From Bifidobacterium sp. (GTDB taxonomy: Bacteria > Actinomycetota > Actinomycetes > Actinomycetales > Bifidobacteriaceae), in assembly GCA_022739095.1 (NCBI GenBank), contig JAIJEI010000043.1, positions 1 through 13,028 on the forward strand: a stretch of 13,028 bases of DNA, given 5' to 3'. Below, one piece after another: positions 7,407-12,788 of the stretch. The position numbers and the translations under genes are program-made. Numbering within the stretch: the first letter of the stretch is position 1; each line of letters begins with the position of its first letter. The notes under the pieces are model-generated. The model worked only from the letters and a program-made list of their open reading frames with translations, made no database searches and was not told where the DNA came from.

Positions 7407-7505
7407 TGCCCCCGCTGGCGGGGGGCTGTCGACGTAGTCGACTGGGGGCCGAACAAGGACCACCCCCAGTCAGCTTGCAGCTGACAGCCCCCGCCAGCGG
7501 GGGCA
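7407..7505. repeat. 99-bp near-perfect inverted repeat between convergent genes
   Basis: The left arm (from 7407, TGCCCCCGCTGGCGGGG...) matches the reverse complement of the right arm (ending 7505, ...GCCCCCGCCAGCGGGGGCA) through about 18 bp; the match continues into CTGTC and then ACTGGGGG. Each arm also contains its own small hairpin: GTCGAC-GTA-GTCGAC (7428-7442) on the left and GTCAGCT-TGC-AGCTGAC on the right. The outer stem is preceded by TAGTTA and followed by AAATTATATA. It fills most of the 129-bp gap between thiEC and the convergent ATPase gene. It could be a bidirectional terminator or a REP/MITE-like intergenic element. Confidence 0.8.
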
Positions 7506-7520
7506 AATTATATATTGTTG

Positions 7521-8729
7521 CTATGCCCGGTTGTGTCTTAATTCGGGTCGACGTTCGACTCGCTCGAACGCGGTGATGAGGTCGTTGGCGCGGATCGCGC
7601 CGCGGCGGTCCTTGGCGGCCACCAGAGCGGCCTCGGTCCAGACGGCGCATACTTCGGCACCGCTCCAGCCTTCGGTCCGCTGTGCGATATCGGCCAACGG
7701 CAGTTCGCCCTCGATTGACAGCGAACGGGCCTGCACCTGCAGAATTCCCAGACGGTCGCGCTCGGACGGCATCGGGAAAGGAATCTGCCAGTCGAAACGG
7801 CCCGGAAGCAGCAAAGCGGGATCCACGTCCTCAATACGGTTGGTCGCGGCGACCACCACCACATTGCCCTTGGACTCGAAACCATCCATCAACGTCAGCA
7901 ACTGCGCCACCAGACGCTTGCCGACGCCATTGGTATCGTTCTCACGCGAGGACGCAATCGAATCGATCTCATCAAAGAAGATGATGGCGCGCTTGTCCGC
8001 CTGCGCGGCGGCGAAAATCATGCGCAGCGTCTCCTCACTATCGCCCACATACTTGCTCACGATGGTCGGGCCGGACACCAGATAGAACTGCGCGTCCGCC
8101 ACATTGGCGATGATGCGGGCCAGATGCGTTTTGCCGGTGCCCGGAGCACCGGTGAAAATCACGCCCTTGATGGGCTTGGCACCGATCGCACGCATCTGCG
8201 CACTGTTGCCCAGCTGCGTTTCGATAAGCTCCTTGGCGCGCGTGATCACCTGCTCGTAACCACCGAACGAATCGAAGGTAAGCGACGGATCGCTGCCCGG
8301 CGTAATGCGGTACTGCTTGATGTCGTTATCGTGATCGGATTCGCCTGGGCGGATGGCCGTGGGCCACAGCACTCGTTCGATGCCGAACAGGTCGGTGAAC
8401 TGCACGGTGTTGCCGGGCATGATTGAAGTCGGGTAATCGCCTTCAAGCAGTTCGAGGCCGTCGGAAGTCTCCAGGACCACGCCTTCGTTGAGCGCACGGC
8501 GCACGATGCCCACACGGGGCTTCAACGGCCACACATCATGCGGCACTTTACGATAGAAATCCGTGCCGACGAGCAACACGTCGCCCACATCGAACACCTC
8601 CTGACGCGGGAATGTGAGCTGTGTGGTGTGCCCATTAGGCATTACGCCAAAATATGCGGTGCGTTCATCGTCAAAACCGGTGATGCGCACCAAGACGCCG
8701 TCACGGCGCAGTACATCGTTATCAGCCAT
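7521..8729 (-). CDS. AAA+ ATPase, p97/CDC48-like single ring domain with N-terminal beta-rich domain
   Basis: A 402-residue protein. Residues about 1-140 are beta-rich and may include OB-like folds (GVLVRITGFDDERTAYFGVM, then VFDVGDVLLVGTDFY). Residues 150-395 form one AAA+ module: Walker A GAPGTGKT (194-201), pore-loop region SKYVGDSEETLR (225-236), Walker B AIIFFDEID (248-256), sensor-1 ATN (295-297) and LLLPGRFD (306-313). In p97 and FtsH the last segment reads LRPGR with two arginine fingers; here the first is Leu308 (codon CTT) and only Arg311 remains. There is no C-terminal proteasome-docking tail, protease domain or transmembrane segment, so an unfoldase or remodelling role is inferred. 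ATG 8729 is chosen for GGGAGGGG about 4 bases upstream. It lies opposite to and between thiEC and thiD, with no evident thiamine link. Confidence 0.88.
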   Translation of the reverse strand: MADNDVLRRDGVLVRITGFDDERTAYFGVMPNGHTTQLTFPRQEVFDVGDVLLVGTDFYRKVPHDVWPLKPRVGIVRRALNEGVVLETSDGLELLEGDYPTSIMPGNTVQFTDLFGIERVLWPTAIRPGESDHDNDIKQYRITPGSDPSLTFDSFGGYEQVITRAKELIETQLGNSAQMRAIGAKPIKGVIFTGAPGTGKTHLARIIANVADAQFYLVSGPTIVSKYVGDSEETLRMIFAAAQADKRAIIFFDEIDSIASSRENDTNGVGKRLVAQLLTLMDGFESKGNVVVVAATNRIEDVDPALLLPGRFDWQIPFPMPSERDRLGILQVQARSLSIEGELPLADIAQRTEGWSGAEVCAVWTEAALVAAKDRRGAIRANDLITAFERVERRPELRHNRA

Positions 8730-8779
8730 GTCCCCTCCCGAACATTTCATGAATCAATCGCAATCAGCAAACCCTCCCT

Positions 8780-8808
8780 ATCTCACCACAGGAGCGGCAA
8801 AACATCAA
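8780..8808 (-). promoter_or_regulatory. Possible promoter of the AAA+ ATPase gene
   Basis: On the minus strand TTGATG (8808-8803) and TGAGAT (8785-8780) are 17 bp apart, upstream of the ATG at 8729. The -10 hexamer is a weak match. Confidence 0.3.
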
Positions 8809-8843
8809 GGAAAACCGCTCCGAAAAACATCATGGGCCCCACT

Positions 8844-8849
8844 TAGAAT
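8844..8849 (+). promoter_or_regulatory. Possible -10 element for a leaderless thiD transcript
   Basis: TAGAAT at 8844-8849 would place transcription start at about 8856, next to the in-frame ATG at 8857. No Shine-Dalgarno precedes either candidate start. No convincing -35 hexamer is visible. Confidence 0.35.
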
Positions 8850-9666
8850 GAACACTATGGCACAAATTGCAACATCTACACTTCCCGCTGTTCTCGCGAT
8901 CTCCGGCTCCGACTCGTCCGGCGGTGCCGGCATGCAGGCCGATCTGAAGACCATGCTGGCTTGCGGCGTGTTCGGCATGAGCGCCATCACTGCGCTCACC
9001 GCACAGAACACCACCGGTGTGCGTTCTATTCAGGACACCAAACCGGACATCCTCGCCGACCAGATCAACATGGTGTTTGAGGATATTCCGCCGGTCGCGG
9101 TGAAAATCGGCATGGTGTCTGCCACTGACATCATCGACGTCATTGCTGAACGACTCACCTTCCATCACGCCACGAACATCGTGCTCGACCCGGTTATGGT
9201 GGCCACTTCCGGTGCCAAGCTCATCAGTGACGATGCCATTGCGGCCTTGATCGGCAAGCTGTTCCCGATGGCTACGGTCGTGACTCCGAATATTCCCGAG
9301 GCCGAAGTGCTGACCGATACGCTGATTCGCGATCAGGAGGATATGGAGGCCGCCGCCCACCGCATCGTGGAGCGTTACGGCTGTGCCGCGCTGGTCAAGG
9401 GTGGTCATGGCACCGAGGATGCCAACGATGTGCTTGCCGAGACGAATGGAACCGTGACCTGGTTTGATGGCGCGCGTATCAATAATCCGAACACGCACGG
9501 CACCGGATGCACGCTGAGCTCCGCCATCGCCTCGTATCTGGCGCTTGGCGACACATTACCCAAGGCCATCAAGCATGCGAAGAAGTATCTGACCGGTGCG
9601 CTGAAGGCCCAGCTGAATCTTGGCCACGACTCCGGCCCGATGGATCATTTCTGGAAGTATCGCTGA
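8848..9666 (+). CDS. thiD: Hydroxymethylpyrimidine / phosphomethylpyrimidine kinase
   Basis: ThiD phosphorylates HMP and then HMP-P to HMP-PP, the pyrimidine substrate of ThiE. The 272-residue ribokinase-fold protein has the full family signature: ISGSDSSGGAGMQADLKT (18-35), VKIGMV (85-90), VLDPVMVATSG (112-122), VTPNIPEAE (145-153), LVKGGH (182-187) and the catalytic NTHGTGCTLSSA (215-226) with Cys221. The reading frame extends upstream to 8614, but that part overlaps the divergent ATPase gene and lacks family similarity. ATG 8848 and ATG 8857 are both plausible starts; neither has a ribosome-binding site, and 8857 fits a leaderless message. The family length of about 265-275 is met either way. 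The thiamine-binding protein gene follows 64 bp downstream. Confidence 0.95.
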   Translation: MNTMAQIATSTLPAVLAISGSDSSGGAGMQADLKTMLACGVFGMSAITALTAQNTTGVRSIQDTKPDILADQINMVFEDIPPVAVKIGMVSATDIIDVIAERLTFHHATNIVLDPVMVATSGAKLISDDAIAALIGKLFPMATVVTPNIPEAEVLTDTLIRDQEDMEAAAHRIVERYGCAALVKGGHGTEDANDVLAETNGTVTWFDGARINNPNTHGTGCTLSSAIASYLALGDTLPKAIKHAKKYLTGALKAQLNLGHDSGPMDHFWKYR

Positions 9667-9678
9667 CATAAGTGTGGT

Positions 9679-9710
9679 TGTTAAGCTCCCCTTGTCAGGG
9701 GAGCTTAACA
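9679..9710. repeat. Strong hairpin between thiD and the thiamine-binding protein gene
   Basis: GTTAAGCTCCCCT and AGGGGAGCTTAAC pair perfectly around TGTC; one more T-A pair gives a 14-bp stem (9679-9710). The downstream side is CTACTGAAAAAAGGAG with no T-run, so it is not an intrinsic terminator on the plus strand. It shares its CTCCCC/GGGGAG core with the hairpins at 1706-1729 and 4561-4580. It may protect or separate the thiD message from the downstream cistron. Confidence 0.75.
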
Positions 9711-9730
9711 CTACTGAAAAAAGGAGAAAC

Positions 9731-10108
9731 ATGGTTCTTGACCGTAATGCCGTTACTCAGGAAGTGCCAATCGACCCGGAAACCGGCAAACCGTACCTCA
9801 ACACCGTGGCCGCCATTCAGGTGTCGGCCAATGGCGTGGGCTCCGAGGTTTCGCCATACGTGGCTCAGGCCGTCGAGGTGATTCGCGAATCCGGCCTGCC
9901 GCAGGAAACCAACGCTCTGTTCACCAACGTGGAAGGCAATCTGGACGACGTGCTCAAGGTGGCCGGCGAGGCCGCTAAGAAACTCGCCGAGCAGGGATAC
10001 CGCACTTCCCTGGTACTGCACATGGATATCCGCCCCGGCTTCACCGGTCAGCTGACCGAAAAGCCCAAGCTGGTGGATGAGATCCTCGCCGACAAGCAGG
10101 CGAAGTAG
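9731..10108 (+). CDS. MTH1187/YkoF-family thiamine-binding protein
   Basis: A 125-residue cytoplasmic protein with no signal or membrane segment. From residue 24 it shows the beta-alpha-beta pattern of the Thiamine_BP (MTH1187/YqgV) family: a strand TVAAIQVSANGVG (25-37), a helix VSPYVAQAVEVIRESGL, a strand NALFTNVEGN (61-70), a helix DDVLKVAGEAAKKLAEQGY and a strand TSLVLHMDIRPGF (92-104). Family members form ferredoxin-like folds, and related YkoF binds thiamine or HMP, so a carrier, buffer or transport-accessory role for thiamine or its pyrimidine is likely; no enzyme activity is expected. ATG 9731 is fixed by AAAAAAGGAG. It follows thiD and ends the thi gene set, just before a probable terminator. 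Confidence 0.85.
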   Translation: MVLDRNAVTQEVPIDPETGKPYLNTVAAIQVSANGVGSEVSPYVAQAVEVIRESGLPQETNALFTNVEGNLDDVLKVAGEAAKKLAEQGYRTSLVLHMDIRPGFTGQLTEKPKLVDEILADKQAK

Positions 10109-10143
10109 CAAAGCATTGCTTCCACCAGCAAGGGCATGCTTTG
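10109..10143 (+). terminator. Probable terminator after the thi genes
   Basis: Immediately after the stop codon, CAAAGCAT (10109-10116) pairs with ATGCTTTG (10136-10143), with an inner TGCT/AGCA pairing. TTATTAC follows the stem. The T-tract is short, so termination may be incomplete. Confidence 0.45.
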
Positions 10144-10156
10144 TTATTACACGTTT

Positions 10157-10168
10157 CATGGGGCGGTA
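10157..10168 (-). repeat. Inverted copy of the CCGCCCCATG box
   Basis: CATGGGGCGGTA is the exact reverse complement of the TACCGCCCCATG boxes at 10228 and 10247, about 40 bp upstream of the first direct copy. Confidence 0.65.
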
Positions 10169-10208
10169 GGCGAAAACGGCTCTATTCTGCGGAAAGTCAA
10201 AATCCGCT

Positions 10209-10260
10209 AACCGCCTCATGGGCCAAATACCGCCCCATGAGTGTTTTACCGCCCCATGGG
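10209..10260 (+). repeat. Three direct CCGCCYCATG boxes at 19-bp spacing
   Basis: The boxes AACCGCCTCATG (10209), TACCGCCCCATG (10228) and TACCGCCCCATG (10247) begin exactly 19 bp apart. About 12 bases of each unit are conserved and the remaining 7 differ. Such phasing suggests a regulator binding repeatedly along the DNA, although 19 bp is not a whole number of turns on one face. The regulator is not identifiable. Confidence 0.7.
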
Positions 10261-10496
10261 AATCACGGTTCGGCCCTCTTTCAACGGAGTAAGAGCGTAA
10301 GTGGTCATACATAGGAGCGTCACAGCCTCTGTTATCGTTCACAATGTGACCGCAACGCGGCGTGCCACAAAATCGAACCTATAGTTAAGCCCCATGCAGT
10401 GAGCTATCTCACAACGATTGGCTCGCTACGTAGAATTCAAGACTTGGACCGCAAACGTCGTTCATCCCACACAATAGGAGGGCGCACGGAACACGC

Positions 10497-11026
10497 AGTC
10501 CAATCAAGAGTTCGCTCGCCGTGCACGGACGTTATGATGAGGCCGACACCATCGTCAAGCAGCTTGAGGCCAACGGCTCCGAACCGATCGACGCAGCTGC
10601 CAAGGCCGACACCAGCGGCACCCGCAACGCCGGCGGCCGTTCGCTCGGCATCTGCCTGCTTGTGGCTGTGATTGCTGTAGCCGCCACGAACGTGTGCTCC
10701 TACGCCTTCACTTCTTGGGTTCCAGACCTCTACCGTGAGCGCAATTATCGTTGGCTTCCTGCTCATGATGTGCGTGTGTGCTTATGGCTTCCTTGGTGGC
10801 TGTGTACGCTCCGGAACTGTTCGCCACCAAGGTCCGCTTCCGCTGCGTCGGCTTCGCGAACGCTGTGGCCAAGCTGCTCAATGTGTTGATGCCTATGGTG
10901 GTGGGTTGGATGCTCACCTCGCTTGGTGTTACGTCCATCTTTGTGGCCATTAGCGCGATTGCCATTGCATCGATGTTGATTGTCGGCTTCTTCGGCGCGG
11001 AGACTGCGCAGAAGTCGGTTGGGTGA
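10497..11026 (+). pseudogene. Degraded MFS transporter (internal and C-terminal parts, frameshifted)
   Basis: Recognisable pieces of a major facilitator superfamily permease occur in three different frames. The first, from 10497, reads SLAVHGRYDEADTIVKQL (the loop after helix 6), then a helix SLGICLLVAVIAVAATNV and SYAFTSWVPDLY, up to about 10733. The next fragment, SAIIVGFLLMMCVCAYGF (10738-10791), is in another frame. The third reads MASLVAVYAPELFATKVRF, then GFANAVAKLLNVLMPMVVGW and a final helix, ending at TGA 11024-11026. The PELF-T-VR...GFANAV block is a typical late-MFS motif. The N-terminal half is absent, and roughly 100 residues are missing between the first two pieces. It cannot make a functional carrier. 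The substrate class (sugar or organic acid) is not determinable. Confidence 0.85.
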
Positions 11027-11034
11027 TGGTTTCC

Positions 11035-12642
11035 TCACAGTGGAATAACTGCTGATAATGTCCATTCGGCGTCTTGCGTGGTGACATGCAGGGCGCCGTT
11101 TTGTCGTTCCAGTAATTGTCGGTAACGGCTGAGGCCGGTGCCGTTGGATAGGTCCGCACTGCCATCCGCATCCGAATCCGATGGCGTGCGGGCCGTGTCG
11201 ATGCAGGCGATGCGAACGGTGTCCAGTCCGATGCCAATCGTCATTACATAGCCCGCTTCTGAATCGGCATGTTTGGCGATGTTGCCGTACAGTTCCTCCA
11301 ACAGTCCGGCAATCAGGTCACTCCGACCGGCTACTCCATGAGCACCGGAAATAATCGTCTGACCTTCAAAGCCAAGCTCTGATAATCGGCGGTCACCATT
11401 GCTCGCAACATCACGAATTTGCTCGGCTAGCGGACAATCAGCGTCTGTGACGTCACATGCAATGCCGGGAGCGGCATCAACGGTCGAATCATGCGGAGTC
11501 ACTGCACTGTGCGCCGCTTCTCCCCTGCCTTCAATCACATCAATGACTTGATGCGTGCGATCTAATGCGCCCATAGCCATGCTACGCAGTTCGCGTAATT
11601 CTTCTTCAGAAAGGGCCCTGCCATCGGCAATACCCTTGTCGAATCGCAAAATCAGGTATGCCAAATCATTGGATACGTAATCGTGAATGTCCTGAGCCGT
11701 GCGTTCCTGCTGACGGCGGTGAGCCAACTCAGCTCGTGCCAAGCTGCGTTCGTGATTCCATCGCGCCGCCATGCCACCAAGCATGAAGCCAATAAACAGC
11801 ACGGCCACTGGTATCACACCATAGAGGGCAATCGCACCAAGAATCACTTGCCCAGTGCGATGCTCAGCAGAAGAATCGATCGATTCATCGGCGCTTCCGG
11901 TGGAGTCGCTTCCCGACTGCCCTGCGCTGTCAGACCCACTGGATGAAGAGCTACCGCCAGCAACACTACCGTCTAGGGCACTACTACTCGCCGCACCATC
12001 TGCAGATCCACTCATCGTGTCTGAGCCGCCATCATGCCAGGGGATGGCCACGCTGATGCCCAATCGCCCGGCGATTTCCTTGGTGGTTGCCCCATCCGCA
12101 TACATGCGCAGGGTGTCGCGTTCTTTGCCGGAAAGCGCACCACGGTGCGCGTATGACGTATCTTCAAGCACCACGTAGGCGGTTGCGGCATCCATGAAGG
12201 ACAGCGAATTACAGCTCCCCTCATCTCCCGGCACCAGCTCATTGGTTGGCAATCCTTGGGCTGCATTACGAATAGCGAGCGCAATGCCATTTAAATCGGT
12301 TTTACCGACCAAGGCCTGCGCCCCGCAGCGAACCGCTTCGTCATGAAATGACGCGAGCGCGTATGAAGTGACACCCACCAGCCCAACCTCGGGCGTTTTG
12401 GCACGAATCGCACGGCAGACTTCGGTTCCGGGCACGTCGCCCATCGACATATCGGTGACGAGCACGTCCGGCCGTTTAGCGGGGCTCAGGCATCGGCTGA
12501 TGGCCACGGCACCTAAATCGCAGGTCCATATCACGGCAAAATCGCTGGACATGCGCTCGATCAGCGCGCCGAACACTTTCAGCGCATACGGGTCATTGTC
12601 CACAATGCCAATGCGTATGTTGCGGTTGCGCACTTCTCCCAT
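11035..12642 (-). CDS. Chimera of a NarL-type response regulator and a NarX/DesK-type histidine kinase
   Basis: A single 535-residue frame from ATG 12642 (AAGGGG 8 bases upstream; GTG 12651 is possible). Residues 9-127 are a receiver with acidic pocket D15/D17, phosphoacceptor D64, T92 and K114. Residues 170-199 begin a LuxR-type helix-turn-helix (LSGKERDTLRMYADGATTKE, then IAGRLGISVA), which stops before the DNA-recognition helix. A Ser/Gly/Asp-rich stretch (200-264) follows, then one hydrophobic segment (266-293), a HisKA_3 box with H320 in DIHDYVSNDL, an N-box around N454 (LEELYGNIAKHA) and NGTGL (500-504). The DxG motif appears as DTA (482-484), possibly weakened. This order is not a known hybrid architecture; an in-frame deletion between adjacent regulator and kinase genes is the simplest origin. 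DNA binding should be lost. Its stop lies 8 bp from the convergent MFS pseudogene. Confidence 0.75.
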   Translation of the reverse strand: MGEVRNRNIRIGIVDNDPYALKVFGALIERMSSDFAVIWTCDLGAVAISRCLSPAKRPDVLVTDMSMGDVPGTEVCRAIRAKTPEVGLVGVTSYALASFHDEAVRCGAQALVGKTDLNGIALAIRNAAQGLPTNELVPGDEGSCNSLSFMDAATAYVVLEDTSYAHRGALSGKERDTLRMYADGATTKEIAGRLGISVAIPWHDGGSDTMSGSADGAASSSALDGSVAGGSSSSSGSDSAGQSGSDSTGSADESIDSSAEHRTGQVILGAIALYGVIPVAVLFIGFMLGGMAARWNHERSLARAELAHRRQQERTAQDIHDYVSNDLAYLILRFDKGIADGRALSEEELRELRSMAMGALDRTHQVIDVIEGRGEAAHSAVTPHDSTVDAAPGIACDVTDADCPLAEQIRDVASNGDRRLSELGFEGQTIISGAHGVAGRSDLIAGLLEELYGNIAKHADSEAGYVMTIGIGLDTVRIACIDTARTPSDSDADGSADLSNGTGLSRYRQLLERQNGALHVTTQDAEWTLSAVIPL

Positions 12643-12686
12643 TACATTCACCCCTTCAGTGTGCCCGACGCCGAACTACTCCGTCC

Positions 12687-12710
12687 TGACATGTCATGGT
12701 CACTATGACA
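12687..12710. promoter_or_regulatory. Palindromic site between the divergent genes
   Basis: TGTCAT (12692-12697) and ATGACA (12705-12710) form an inverted repeat with a 7-bp spacer. The overlapping TGACATGTCA (12687-12696) is a perfect 10-bp palindrome. It lies 45-50 bp upstream of the chimeric regulator start and about 80 bp upstream of the divergent membrane-protein gene, as expected for a shared operator of a dimeric regulator. Confidence 0.5.
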
Positions 12711-12743
12711 ACTATCATTCCACATTTCCTGCGCGATTTACGA

Positions 12744-12749
12744 TAGAAT
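12744..12749 (+). promoter_or_regulatory. Possible -10 element of the divergent membrane-protein gene
   Basis: TAGAAT lies 40 bases upstream of the ATG at 12789. No good -35 hexamer is visible at 16-18 bp, so an activator may be needed, or the match may be chance. Confidence 0.3.
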
Positions 12750-12788
12750 CATCATCAATCCTTGACAAGGCGGTAAAGGAGGACGGCA

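Larger units (their letters stand above)
10144..10496. other. Gene-free stretch, likely a regulatory region now leading into a pseudogene
   Basis: I see no convincing coding region here on either strand. It holds one inverted and three direct CCGCCYCATG boxes (10157-10260), a small GCGGA-N9-TCCGC hairpin, the palindrome GTGAG-CTAT-CTCAC (10399-10412) and an orphan AGGAGG-like ribosome-binding site near 10476 with no start codon at the right distance. It was probably the control region of the transporter whose remains follow. Confidence 0.5.

Noticed and set aside
7407..7505. Insertion sequence or transposon end
   Set aside because: There is no transposase, and the arms are contiguous with a short centre, so it is at most a small non-autonomous or structural element.
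8614..8847. An upstream extension of thiD by 78 codons
   Set aside because: It runs antisense into the ATPase gene and has no similarity to ThiD, whose family begins close to the PAVLAISGSD segment.
10157..10260. CRISPR array
   Set aside because: The repeats are only about 12 bases long with 7-base gaps and one copy is inverted; real arrays have repeats of about 24-37 bases and spacers of about 30. No cas genes are seen.
10343..10496. A tRNA or other structured RNA gene
   Set aside because: I could not fold a cloverleaf or find a TTCGA T-loop with matching stems; only short palindromes are present.
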